From RGIG6307 sp964424345 (GTDB taxonomy: Bacteria; Bacillota; Clostridia; Lachnospirales; Lachnospiraceae): a stretch of DNA of 64,000 nt. A program made the position numbers and the translations under genes. Location: the NCBI GenBank assembly GCA_964424345.1, contig CAYRIK010000003.1:21545-85544 (forward strand), written 5' to 3'. This document shows positions 18,897 to 27,316 of the stretch, piece after piece (positions within the stretch are counted from its first letter, which is position 1; the number at the start of each line of letters is the position of its first letter). The notes under the pieces are model-generated. The model did not search any database. It was not told the DNA's origin and saw only the letters and a program-made list of their open reading frames with translations.

Positions 18897-18924
18897 AAAA
18901 AGGCACTCTTTGAGTGCCTTTTTT
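18897..18924 (+). terminator. Intrinsic terminator between khpA and rimM
   Basis: AAAAAGGCACTC (18897-18908) pairs with GAGTGCCTTTTT around TTT and ends in a T run. rimM starts only 20 bases later, leaving no room for a separate promoter after it, so it probably works as an internal attenuator of the operon. Confidence 0.9.
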
Positions 18925-18944
18925 AAGAGAGGCAGGAGTAGCGA

Positions 18945-19454
18945 GTGGAATCAAAATTACAAGTAGGTGCGATCACTTCTACACATGGTGTAAGAGGAGA
19001 AGTAAAGGTATTTCCTACCACAGATGACGTAAAGAGATTTAAACGATTAAAAGAAGTCATTCTTGATACAGGAAAAGAAGAACTTACACTGGAAATTGAA
19101 GGTGTAAAGTTTTTTAAACAGTTTGTTATTTTAAAATTTAAAGGTTTTGATAATATCAACGATATCGAAAAGTATAAGGGCAAAAATCTGTATGTGACTC
19201 GTGCCAATGCGGTAAAGCTTCGTAAAGATGAGTATTTTATCGCAGACTTACAGGGGATGTGTGTCGTAGATGAAAACGACCAGACAATCGGTACATTGCG
19301 TGATGTTATGGAAACGGGCGCAAATGACGTATATATCGTAGACATGACAGATGGCAGAGAATTATTGCTTCCTGCGATTAAAGAGTGTATTCTGAATGTG
19401 GACGTAGAAAATGAAAAAATCTGTGTTCATGTGATGGATGGCTTATTAGATTAG
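18945..19454 (+). CDS. rimM: Ribosome maturation factor RimM
   Basis: A 30S assembly factor that helps mature the 16S rRNA 3' domain. It has 169 residues. The N-terminal RimM domain opens with VGAITSTHGVRGEVKV, the family signature, and a PRC-barrel fills about residues 95-168. The start is GTG 18945, with AGGAG six bases upstream; no better in-frame start exists. trmD follows after 11 bases. Confidence 0.95.
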   Translation: MESKLQVGAITSTHGVRGEVKVFPTTDDVKRFKRLKEVILDTGKEELTLEIEGVKFFKQFVILKFKGFDNINDIEKYKGKNLYVTRANAVKLRKDEYFIADLQGMCVVDENDQTIGTLRDVMETGANDVYIVDMTDGRELLLPAIKECILNVDVENEKICVHVMDGLLD

Positions 19455-19465
19455 GGGAACGATGT

Positions 19466-20221
19466 ATGAAGTTTCATGTATTGACGTTATTTCCTGAAAT
19501 GATTACTGGAGCATTGTCTGCCAGTATTATCGGTAAGGCGATGGAACGTGGGCAGATTTCTTTAGAAGCTGTAAATATAAGAGATTATACACTGGATAAA
19601 CATAAAAAAGTAGATGATTATACATATGGAGGCGGTGCCGGTATGCTTATGGCAGCACAGCCTGTATATGATGCGTATCAGGCAGTGATAGATCCTGAAA
19701 AACCAAAGCCAAGAACGATTTATGTAACACCTCAAGGACCTGCATTTACACAGGAAATGGCACAAGAGTTTGCAAAGGAAGAAGAATTGGTAATCCTTTG
19801 CGGACATTATGAAGGAATTGATGAGCGTGTATTAGAAGAAATCGTGACAGATTATATTTCTATTGGTGATTATGTACTGACAGGTGGTGAATTGCCTGCA
19901 ATGGTTATGATCGATGCAATTTCCCGTTTTGTGCCAGGAGTACTCAGTAATGATGAGTCCGCTCAGACAGAGAGTTTTCATAATGATTTGTTAGAGTATC
20001 CGCAGTATACAAGACCTGCTGTATGGATGGGAAAAGAAGTTCCAAAGATTTTGTTATCGGGAGACCATAAAAAAGTAGAAGAATGGCGCTTAGAGCAGTC
20101 TATCCAGCGTACAAAAGAAAGACGACCTGATCTGTATGCTTTATATGAAGCAAGACAGGAACTTCTTCCACAAAAGAAGAAACGCAGAAAAAAGAAAAAG
20201 ACGGAAGAAGAAAAAATATAG
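19466..20221 (+). CDS. trmD: tRNA (guanine-N1)-methyltransferase
   Basis: It methylates G37 next to the anticodon, using S-adenosylmethionine, to prevent frameshifting. It has 251 residues. Trefoil-knot SPOUT motifs are visible: YGGGAGMLM near residue 53, CGHYEGIDER near 112 and IGDYVLTGGE near 133. The C-terminus is a lysine/arginine-rich tail (KKKRRKKKK), longer than in many relatives. It is translationally linked to rimM. Confidence 0.97.
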   Translation: MKFHVLTLFPEMITGALSASIIGKAMERGQISLEAVNIRDYTLDKHKKVDDYTYGGGAGMLMAAQPVYDAYQAVIDPEKPKPRTIYVTPQGPAFTQEMAQEFAKEEELVILCGHYEGIDERVLEEIVTDYISIGDYVLTGGELPAMVMIDAISRFVPGVLSNDESAQTESFHNDLLEYPQYTRPAVWMGKEVPKILLSGDHKKVEEWRLEQSIQRTKERRPDLYALYEARQELLPQKKKRRKKKKTEEEKI

Positions 20222-20337
20222 TAAAAACCTGTTGCAATTTATGCCAGGTTGTGATAAATTAGATATGTTGTGAAATTAGGAGATGGTCCTCTGTGGCAGA
20301 CAGCCTTAAGAACATCCAAATATAAGGAGGAAACACA

Positions 20338-20685
20338 ATGAACGAAATTATTAAGAGCATTGAAGCTGAACAGTTAAAAGCTTCTGTAACAGAATTTGGT
20401 GTAGGTGATACTATTAAAGTATACGGTAAGATCAAAGAAGGTAACCGCGAACGTATTCAGGTTTTCGAAGGCGTTGTAATTAAGAGACAGGGTGGAAGCA
20501 ACAGAGAAACTTTCACAGTTAGAAAGTTATCTAACGGTGTTGGCGTTGAGAAGACATGGCCAGTACACAGCCCTAACGTAGAAAAGATCGAAGTAGTAAG
20601 AAGAGGTAAAGTAAGACGTGCTAAATTAAACTACTTAAGAGATCGTATCGGTAAGGCTGCAAAGGTTAAAGAAGCTGTAAAATAA
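20338..20685 (+). CDS. rplS: Ribosomal protein bL19
   Basis: A 115-residue large-subunit protein at the 30S-50S interface. Family stretches include GDTIKVYGKIKEGNRERIQ near residue 23 and RRGKVRRAKLNYLR near the C-terminus. The 116-base gap after trmD holds a short AACCTG/CAGGTT dyad but no leader family I can identify. The ribosome site is AAGGAGG, before ATG 20338. Confidence 0.98.
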   Translation: MNEIIKSIEAEQLKASVTEFGVGDTIKVYGKIKEGNRERIQVFEGVVIKRQGGSNRETFTVRKLSNGVGVEKTWPVHSPNVEKIEVVRRGKVRRAKLNYLRDRIGKAAKVKEAVK

Positions 20686-20708
20686 TTTTTGAAAAATTTT
20701 GGGAAAAG

Positions 20709-20745
20709 GGGCGACTGCAAAAGATTGTGGTTGCCCATTTTTCTT
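20709..20745 (+). terminator. Intrinsic terminator after rplS
   Basis: An 11-base stem (with G-U pairs) joins GGGCGACTGCA (20709-20719) to TGTGGTTGCCC (20726-20736), followed by ATTTTTCTT. The next gene starts 37 bases later, so partial read-through is likely. Confidence 0.8.
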
Positions 20746-20781
20746 CTACAGAGAAAATCAGAGCATAACATAGGAGAACAT

Positions 20782-21345
20782 ATGGCAGGTGGTTTGTCTT
20801 TTCGAAAAAAGAAACGTTTGAGTCAGGAAGTCAAACAGACGATCAGAACGTATATATTAGGATGTATAGCGTCTGCAGGTTTTGGAATATTGCTGATTGT
20901 TGGATTTGGATATACGCTTACAAATGTTGGAGTATCCATGACTGACGAAATTGCACATAATCAAAAAGTATTATTAAATCGCACCAGTTATTTATTGTTT
21001 TCACCAAAAGCTGGAGATGTTGTTGTGTTTCAAAAAGGAACGAATGCACATTTATATATCAAGCGAGTAGTAGCAGTGCCTGGAGATACAGTGCAGATTA
21101 TAGATAGTGAACTTTATGTAAATAACGTGCGCGTGAAAGATAATTATGATAAAATGGTAGATAGTGGAATCGCTAAAGAAAAGATTGTTCTTGGAGAAGA
21201 TGAATTTTTTGTACTTGGCGATAACCGTAATAATAGCGAAGACAGTCGTTCAGAGACGATTGGTGTCGTAAATAAATCAGAAATTCTTGGAAAGGCATGG
21301 CTTGCATTACCGTCGCAAAGCGGCAGTATGAAGATAATAGAGTGA
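20782..21345 (+). CDS. lepB: Signal peptidase I, divergent
   Basis: A type-I leader peptidase of 187 residues with one N-terminal membrane helix (about 22-45). The catalytic serine lies in GVSMTDE, where the more common SMxPT is altered; the general-base lysine is in YIKRVVAVPGD; and the GDNRNNSEDSR box is intact. All three elements suggest activity. The frame is open from 20689, but that stretch contains the rplS terminator, and AGGAG at 20772-20776 supports ATG 20782. A second signal peptidase is encoded 2.1 kb downstream. Confidence 0.9.
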   Translation: MAGGLSFRKKKRLSQEVKQTIRTYILGCIASAGFGILLIVGFGYTLTNVGVSMTDEIAHNQKVLLNRTSYLLFSPKAGDVVVFQKGTNAHLYIKRVVAVPGDTVQIIDSELYVNNVRVKDNYDKMVDSGIAKEKIVLGEDEFFVLGDNRNNSEDSRSETIGVVNKSEILGKAWLALPSQSGSMKIIE

Positions 21346-21346
21346 T

Positions 21347-22003
21347 ATGACAACAAAAGAAGCAAGAGAAGCGAAGAAAGCATTAGCATTAGAAAAAGAA
21401 AAGGAACGTATGTATACATTGTTTGCATATGAAAGAGAATATGCGATGTATGAACATATATGCGGAATCGATGAAGTAGGAAGAGGTCCTTTGGCTGGCC
21501 CAGTTGTAGCGTGTGCAGTTATTTTGCCAAAAGACTGTGATATTTTGTATATCAATGATTCGAAAAAGCTTTCTGAAAAAAAGAGAGAAATGCTTTATGA
21601 GCAGATTATGCAAAAAGCAGTTGCAGTAGGAATCGGCGTAGTAAGCCCACAGCGTATTGATGAAATCAATATTTTACAGGCAACATATGAAGCAATGCGT
21701 GAAGCAATTACGAAACTGGAAGTCAAACCAGATCTTTTATTAAACGATGCAGTCACGATTCCAAATGTAGAATTGCCACAGGTCTCTATTATTAAAGGCG
21801 ATGCAAAAAGTGCAAGTATTGGTGCGGCAAGTATTGTAGCAAAGGTGACAAGAGATCGTATGATGGTAGAATATGATACGATTTATCCGGAATATGGATT
21901 TGCTTCTAATAAAGGATATGGAACTGCAGTACATATCCAAGCATTAAAAGATCTTGGCCCAACACCAATCCATAGACGCAGTTTTATAGGAAATTTTGTG
22001 TAA
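21347..22003 (+). CDS. rnhB: Ribonuclease HII
   Basis: It removes RNA from RNA-DNA hybrids and misincorporated ribonucleotides. It has 218 residues. Catalytic motifs are GIDEVGRGPLAGPVV (near residue 40), NDSKKLS, and GDAKSASIGAASIVAKVTRD near 143. The N-terminal 35 residues are a lysine/glutamate-rich helix. The start lies one base after the lepB stop with no strong ribosome site, so translation is probably coupled. Confidence 0.95.
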   Translation: MTTKEAREAKKALALEKEKERMYTLFAYEREYAMYEHICGIDEVGRGPLAGPVVACAVILPKDCDILYINDSKKLSEKKREMLYEQIMQKAVAVGIGVVSPQRIDEINILQATYEAMREAITKLEVKPDLLLNDAVTIPNVELPQVSIIKGDAKSASIGAASIVAKVTRDRMMVEYDTIYPEYGFASNKGYGTAVHIQALKDLGPTPIHRRSFIGNFV

Positions 22004-22027
22004 AATCACGATAGAGAGGAATAGTAT

Positions 22028-22882
22028 ATGAATTATCAGTGGTACCCTGGACATATGACCAAGGCAAAAAGAATGATGCAGGAAAATATGACACTCATTG
22101 ATCTGATCATTGAATTGGTAGATGCGAGAGAGCCTATCAGCAGTCGTAATCCTGATATTGATGAACTTGGAAAAAATAAATCCAGAATCATTTTATTAAA
22201 TAAATCCGATTTGGCAGATGCAAGAGCAAATAAAGAATGGGTTGCTTATTTTCAGGCAAAAGGGTTTCATGTATTAGAAATCAATTCTAAGACAGGAAGC
22301 GGTGTAAAGAGCATCCAGAGTGTTGTTCAGGAAGCTTGTAAAGAAAAGATTGAAAGAGACCGTAAGAGAGGTATTTTAAATCGTCCTGTACGAGCTATGG
22401 TAGTAGGTATTCCAAACGTAGGAAAATCTACCTTTATCAATGCATTTGCAGGAAAAGCTTGTGCAAAGACAGGAAATAAGCCTGGTGTTACAAAAGGAAA
22501 ACAGTGGATTAAGTTAAATAAAAATCTGGAGCTTTTAGATACACCTGGTATTTTATGGCCAAAGTTTGAAGACCAGCTTATTGGTATGAAATTGGCATTT
22601 ATTGGTTCTATCAATGATGAAATTCTTTTGACAGATGAACTTGCATTGGATTTGATTCAATATATTATGCCAAAGTATGGCGCGTTGTTAAAAGAACGAT
22701 ACAGCTTAGAGCAGATGGACACACCATTAGAAGTACTTTCAGGTGTGGCTAAAAACAGAAGATGTTTCAAAAAAGGGGAAGAACTTGATTTAGAGAAAGC
22801 AGCTGGCATGTTAGTAGATGATTTTAGAAGTGGTAAACTTGGACGCATCTCTTTAGAATGGCCAGAAGAATTTTCAAAATAA
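22028..22882 (+). CDS. rbgA: Ribosome biogenesis GTPase RbgA (YlqF)
   Basis: A circularly permuted GTPase needed for late 50S assembly. It has 284 residues. The G motifs appear in the permuted order: LNKSD (G4) near residue 59, then GIPNVGKST (G1) near 128, then DTPGI (G3) near 176. The N-terminal WYPGHMTKAKR is the family signature. The C-terminal RNA-binding domain follows. The gene commonly sits between lepB and rnhB; here it follows rnhB. Confidence 0.96.
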   Translation: MNYQWYPGHMTKAKRMMQENMTLIDLIIELVDAREPISSRNPDIDELGKNKSRIILLNKSDLADARANKEWVAYFQAKGFHVLEINSKTGSGVKSIQSVVQEACKEKIERDRKRGILNRPVRAMVVGIPNVGKSTFINAFAGKACAKTGNKPGVTKGKQWIKLNKNLELLDTPGILWPKFEDQLIGMKLAFIGSINDEILLTDELALDLIQYIMPKYGALLKERYSLEQMDTPLEVLSGVAKNRRCFKKGEELDLEKAAGMLVDDFRSGKLGRISLEWPEEFSK

Positions 22883-22895
22883 GTGAGGTGTTGTC

Positions 22896-23477
22896 ATGAA
22901 AGGAAAAAATTTTTTCCAAAAGACTACAGCAGAAAAAAAGCCCTTAATACAAGAAATCATAGAATATATTATATGGATTGCCCTGATTGTAGTCATTGCT
23001 CAGTTTATTACTAGATATGTTGGTGTATTCAGCGTTGTGGACGGCGAATCTATGGAGCCGAATTTACATCATGGGGAATATTTATGGGTAGATAAACTAC
23101 AGTATAAGATAACAGAGCCAAAACGATTTGACGTTGTTATTTTCCCAGTAGAATATGGAAGTGAGACAAGACATTTTGTAAAGCGTATCATTGGACTTCC
23201 TGGAGAAACCATTCAGATTGATGCAGATGGTGTGATTTATATTAACGGAGAAGCATTAGAAGAATCATATGGTAAGGAAAAAATATTAGAATATACAAGA
23301 TATCGTGCAGCTTCCCCGGTGACACTTGGAGAAGATGAATATTTTGTAATGGGAGATAACCGAAATCATAGTTCTGACAGCCGAATGGATTTAGTCGGAA
23401 ATGTAAAAAAAGAGGAGTTTCTTGGCAAGGCAATCGTACGTTTGTGGCCATTAAATAAAATAGGAATTGTAAAATAA
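22896..23477 (+). CDS. lepB: Signal peptidase I, canonical
   Basis: The second type-I signal peptidase, 193 residues. It has one membrane helix (about residues 27-47), the catalytic serine in GESMEPNL, the lysine in FVKRIIGLPGE, and a GDNRNHSSDSR box. It matches the consensus better than the copy at 20.8 kb. The stop overlaps the yraN start (TAATGA). The two copies may divide substrates; that is inference. Confidence 0.95.
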   Translation: MKGKNFFQKTTAEKKPLIQEIIEYIIWIALIVVIAQFITRYVGVFSVVDGESMEPNLHHGEYLWVDKLQYKITEPKRFDVVIFPVEYGSETRHFVKRIIGLPGETIQIDADGVIYINGEALEESYGKEKILEYTRYRAASPVTLGEDEYFVMGDNRNHSSDSRMDLVGNVKKEEFLGKAIVRLWPLNKIGIVK

Positions 23478-23830
23478 TGAATAAACGACAAATAGGTACT
23501 TTTTACGAAAGAGAAGCAGTTCGATATTTACAAGAACAGAAAGTACAGATTTTGGAGTTGAATTACAGATGCAGGCAGGGAGAAATCGATATCATTGGGT
23601 ACGATGATTCCTGCCTTGTCTTTTTTGAAGTAAAAGCAAGACGTTCTTTAAAAAACGGATATGGAACAGAAGCTGTGAATTATCATAAACAGCACAATAT
23701 ATGTCGTGTAGCAGATTATTATCGTATGAAACATGGAATAGGAGAATTTACAAATATTCGTTATGATTGTATTTCAATAGATGAGGGAAAACTTTGCTGG
23801 ATTAAAAATGCATTTGAGCATATTTTCTAA
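23477..23830 (+). CDS. yraN: YraN / UPF0102 endonuclease-like protein
   Basis: A 117-residue member of UPF0102. The restriction-endonuclease-like core is visible in the REGEID-like QGEIDIIGYD (residues about 34-43) and FFEVKAR near 51-57, the D-ExK arrangement of PD-(D/E)XK folds. The cellular role is not settled. Start and upstream stop overlap, so it is coupled to the signal peptidase gene. Confidence 0.92.
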   Translation: MNKRQIGTFYEREAVRYLQEQKVQILELNYRCRQGEIDIIGYDDSCLVFFEVKARRSLKNGYGTEAVNYHKQHNICRVADYYRMKHGIGEFTNIRYDCISIDEGKLCWIKNAFEHIF

Positions 23831-23920
23831 TCAGCCTGTTTTTTAAGAAAATCTTTAATATTTTTTCCTAATTGTTTAAAAAAGGTATGTTATAAATAAA
23901 ACATAGAGGAGGAGAGAAAC

Positions 23921-24613
23921 GTGGAAGAGATTTTAGTTTGTGATGATGAAAAAGAAATTGTAGATGCTATTGAAATTTATTTGACTCATGAGAATTTCAA
24001 AGTTCATAAAGCGTACAACGGAGAACAGGCGTTGGCACTGTTAAAGAGTCAAAATATTAAATTGGTCATTTTGGATATTATGATGCCTGTATTAGATGGT
24101 ATTCATACTGCAATGAAGATTCGAGAATTTAGTGCAGTTCCAATTATTTTTCTGTCAGCAAAAAGTGAGGATTCTGACAAAATATTAGGATTAAATATTG
24201 GAGCAGATGACTATATTACAAAGCCATTTAACCCATTAGAATTGATTGCACGCGTAAAGAGCCATTTACGCCGTTATACAACACTTGGAAGCCTAAATAC
24301 GGAAAATAACGTATTGTACGAGGTTGGAGGATTACAAATCAACGACGAGACAAAGGAAGTGTTTGTCGATGGTACACAGATTAAAATGACACCTATCGAG
24401 TATAGCATTTTACTTTTGCTTATGAAAAATCCTGGAAAAGTATTTTCTATCAATCAGATTTATGAAAGTATATGGAACGAAGAAGCAATCGGTGCAGACA
24501 ATACCGTAGCAGTACATATCAGACATATTCGTGAAAAAATTGAGATTAATCCAAAAGATCCAAGATACTTAAAAGTAGTATGGGGTGTTGGATATAAGAT
24601 CGAAAAAAAATAA
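23921..24613 (+). CDS. OmpR/PhoB-type response regulator
   Basis: A 230-residue regulator. The receiver domain has the acidic pair in CDDEKE, the phosphoacceptor Asp52 in VILDIMMP, and the switch lysine in DDYITKPFNP. A winged-helix DNA-binding domain occupies about residues 130-228. The start is GTG 23921, supported by GAGGAGGAG just upstream. It forms a two-component pair with the next gene, separated by a run of ten Gs. The signal is unknown. Confidence 0.95.
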   Translation: MEEILVCDDEKEIVDAIEIYLTHENFKVHKAYNGEQALALLKSQNIKLVILDIMMPVLDGIHTAMKIREFSAVPIIFLSAKSEDSDKILGLNIGADDYITKPFNPLELIARVKSHLRRYTTLGSLNTENNVLYEVGGLQINDETKEVFVDGTQIKMTPIEYSILLLLMKNPGKVFSINQIYESIWNEEAIGADNTVAVHIRHIREKIEINPKDPRYLKVVWGVGYKIEKK

Positions 24614-24623
24614 GGGGGGGGGG
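24614..24623 (+). promoter_or_regulatory. G10 homopolymer acting as the kinase ribosome site
   Basis: Ten consecutive Gs follow the response-regulator stop codon directly and end 11 bases before the kinase ATG. They are the only Shine-Dalgarno-like sequence there. Length change in this tract would alter kinase translation. Confidence 0.75.
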
Positions 24624-24634
24624 TAGAGCTATTT

Positions 24635-27217
24635 ATGGCTGGCAAAAAGGAGAAACGAATCAAGAGAAAAAAGCCTATAGCAGGCTGGATTGTAGCACTA
24701 TTAAAGTTGACACAGCATATTAGTTTTTGCGTTTTGATCGTAAGTATATTAGCTGTGATATTAGAAGGAAGTTTCTATGTAGATCCACAAACAGATCCAT
24801 ATAGAAATGGAGGATATCGAGTGACACTTTTGCTTGGTTCAGAGAGTACGTCAGAAAAAGTATCTGAGCATTTGCAGTGGAATTTAAGAGATGATACGTC
24901 CAGTGCTATTCGCTTAGCAACAATTCGCAGTCAGTTAGAAACAAATGGAACATTAGACCTTGGAAAAGAGATATCTGTTTCAGAATATTATTATCGCAGA
25001 AACAATACAAGTGATACAGACAATCAAAAGTATTTTGATGCTGTATACCGATTAGAAGACTTGCTTCGATGGGAAAAAGCAGGTGGTTTAAAATACTTGA
25101 ATGTAGTCACAAGAAGCGGTGTAGAAAACGCAGCTCAGTGGTATACAGAGGCAGAAGAAGAGGAAATAGAGTTTGCTATTTCTGAATTGACAGGAGCAGA
25201 TGATGTTTCTGAGTTTTCTATTCGTGACCGAGAAGAAATTATTAAAAATGTAGATAATATGTTTCTGACAGTAGATGGCAGAGGATTAGAAGATCTTGTA
25301 AGTACGAATGAGGAATATAGAGAGCTTTGTTATCAGCTTGCAGTTTGTATGAGTGACCTGAATATAAATTATGATACATATCAGTATTACATGAAGGGAT
25401 TTGCAGAAGGTAAAACAAGTTTTGTATATTATATTGATATGGATAATAAAAATCATGATATTTTTACAAACTTATCCAGATTAAAAACAATGTCTTCTGC
25501 AGAGGTAGAAGCATATTTTGACAGCCTTTTATGTGCAGGTAAAGGAACTACTTCTTTATATCAAGATTGGGAAGGAAATTTTGCCATAGAGCAGGAAATC
25601 ATTTCTGAGTATATTTCTGGTGTTGAATATGCATTTGGAAATAATGCTATTGTTTATACAGGTTATGATACAAACAATGGTGCAAGTGATTTCTATACAA
25701 AATTAGCGGATGCTTATGAGACATGTAATGAAGAAATGATTTATATATGGGCTGGCATCGGCAGTGTATGTGCAGTATATTATATCATTGTTATGATATA
25801 TCTTATGTACCAGTCAGGCAGAAAGATAGATGAAGAAGGAAATAACTATGTAGAGATTAACTGGATAGACACAGTTTATACAGAAGTATTTTTAGTGTGG
25901 ATAGGAACATTGGGATGTGGCATTATTACAGAGTGTATCGTTTTAGAGGAATACTTATATTATAATGATGTTCAGATGCTCAGTATTGGTTTGACAGCTT
26001 TGATTTTGACAGCAAGTATGATAAGCAGCGTATTGATGATAGAAACACTTTGCAGTGTATCTAGACGATTTAAAGCCAGAACTATATGGAAAAATAGTTT
26101 GTGTAATAAAATTGGTTGGAGCTTCTGTAAAAAGGTTGCACGTTATATAAAGCAGAAAGGCGTGAAAATGAAACAACATGCCAGATATTATATAGAGCAT
26201 GCTGGTTTGTGGGAGCGTACATGGGGAATTTTCTTTATTCAGGTTGTATTTTTTGCAGTTGCACTCCTTTGTATGTTTATATTTGCAGTTGTTAGAGAAG
26301 AAGGTCTTGCAATATGCATCGGTATTATCTTGATGGCGGTGATAAGTTTGATTGCTTATAAACGTATGCGTGGGAAAACAGAACGTATGCTTATCATTGA
26401 AAAGATTCAGCAGACACTTGCAGGAGAAAATGTAAAAGTAGAAACCAAAAACTTATCTATGGACAATGCAGCACTTGGAGAAGCAGTGAATGAAATTGGA
26501 GAAGGAATGCATCAGGCTGTAGAGCGTTCTATTAAAGACGAGCGCTTAAAAGCAGAACTGCTTACAAATGTTTCTCATGATATTAAAACTCCTTTAACCT
26601 CTATTATCAACTATGTAGACTTATTAAAGAAAGAAAATATTGAGAGTCCAAAGGCAGCAGAGTATATTCATATTTTGGATATGAAGTCTCAAAAATTAAA
26701 AACACTTATTCAGGACTTGATTGAAGCAAGCAAAATTTCCAGCGGAAATATTGAATATGAAATCGTGCCATTGAAATTGCATGAATTGATTGTTCAAATG
26801 GTAGCAGAATACGAAGATAAGTTTCAAGAGCATTGTTTGAAGATTGTATACAACAATTATGTAAAAGATGCTGTTATCTTGGCTGACTCTAGACGTATGT
26901 GGCGTGTTATGGAAAATCTGTTCTCCAATATTTATAAGTATGCTTTAGAAGGAGCGCGTGTTTATATAGAAGTGACACAGTCAGAAGACAGAATATTAGT
27001 TGCTATAAAAAATATTTCTGCAAAAGAGATCAATGTACAAGCAGAAAAGCTGACAGAACGTTTTATTCGAGGAGATGCATCTAGAAATACAGAAGGCGGA
27101 GGACTTGGACTTGCGATTGCACAAAGTCTTGTTGTAGGACAGGGCGGTACACTGCAAATTTTGTTGGATGGTGACTTGTTTAAGGTAATTTTAAGTTTTA
27201 AAATCCAAGAAATTTAA
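24635..27217 (+). CDS. Large multi-pass sensor histidine kinase
   Basis: An 860-residue kinase. The N-terminal helix (about residues 17-45) is followed by a roughly 330-residue extracytoplasmic domain without a recognised family. About five further membrane helices follow between 375 and 590. The HisKA domain has His648 in NVSHDIKTPLTS, and the ATPase domain ends with the G box GGGLGLAIAQ. The usual DNG box is poorly conserved (AIKNIS). The ribosome site is the G10 tract. The partner regulator lies immediately upstream. Confidence 0.9.
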   Translation: MAGKKEKRIKRKKPIAGWIVALLKLTQHISFCVLIVSILAVILEGSFYVDPQTDPYRNGGYRVTLLLGSESTSEKVSEHLQWNLRDDTSSAIRLATIRSQLETNGTLDLGKEISVSEYYYRRNNTSDTDNQKYFDAVYRLEDLLRWEKAGGLKYLNVVTRSGVENAAQWYTEAEEEEIEFAISELTGADDVSEFSIRDREEIIKNVDNMFLTVDGRGLEDLVSTNEEYRELCYQLAVCMSDLNINYDTYQYYMKGFAEGKTSFVYYIDMDNKNHDIFTNLSRLKTMSSAEVEAYFDSLLCAGKGTTSLYQDWEGNFAIEQEIISEYISGVEYAFGNNAIVYTGYDTNNGASDFYTKLADAYETCNEEMIYIWAGIGSVCAVYYIIVMIYLMYQSGRKIDEEGNNYVEINWIDTVYTEVFLVWIGTLGCGIITECIVLEEYLYYNDVQMLSIGLTALILTASMISSVLMIETLCSVSRRFKARTIWKNSLCNKIGWSFCKKVARYIKQKGVKMKQHARYYIEHAGLWERTWGIFFIQVVFFAVALLCMFIFAVVREEGLAICIGIILMAVISLIAYKRMRGKTERMLIIEKIQQTLAGENVKVETKNLSMDNAALGEAVNEIGEGMHQAVERSIKDERLKAELLTNVSHDIKTPLTSIINYVDLLKKENIESPKAAEYIHILDMKSQKLKTLIQDLIEASKISSGNIEYEIVPLKLHELIVQMVAEYEDKFQEHCLKIVYNNYVKDAVILADSRRMWRVMENLFSNIYKYALEGARVYIEVTQSEDRILVAIKNISAKEINVQAEKLTERFIRGDASRNTEGGGLGLAIAQSLVVGQGGTLQILLDGDLFKVILSFKIQEI

Positions 27218-27245
27218 AAAAATTTAATAACTTTGACGAATTAAC

Positions 27246-27274
27246 TTGTAAAAAACAAAAATAAGGGGTACAAT
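27246..27274 (+). promoter_or_regulatory. Promoter of the purine permease gene
   Basis: TTGTAA (27246-27251) and TACAAT (27269-27274) are 17 bases apart, about 40 bases before the start codon. Confidence 0.65.
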
Positions 27275-27302
27275 CATTATGTTTTTCATAATAAACATAA
27301 TG
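27275..27302 (+). promoter_or_regulatory. 10-bp inverted repeat at the permease transcription start
   Basis: CATTATGTTT (27275-27284) and AAACATAATG (27293-27302) are perfectly complementary around an 8-base loop. The dyad begins right after the -10 and ends at the ribosome site GGGAGG, so it could be an operator or a hairpin controlling translation. Confidence 0.6.
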
Positions 27303-27316
27303 GGAGGAAAAAGTTT

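Noticed and set aside
20222..20337. Possible ribosomal-protein leader before rplS
   Set aside because: Only a 6-base dyad is visible. I could not match the structure to an L19 leader with confidence.
20689..20781. Upstream extension of the first lepB from 20689
   Set aside because: It reads through the rplS terminator hairpin, adds a non-family N-terminus, and ATG 20782 has a proper ribosome site.
27218..27316. Guanine riboswitch before the purine permease
   Set aside because: The leader is too short and none of the conserved purine-aptamer loops are present.
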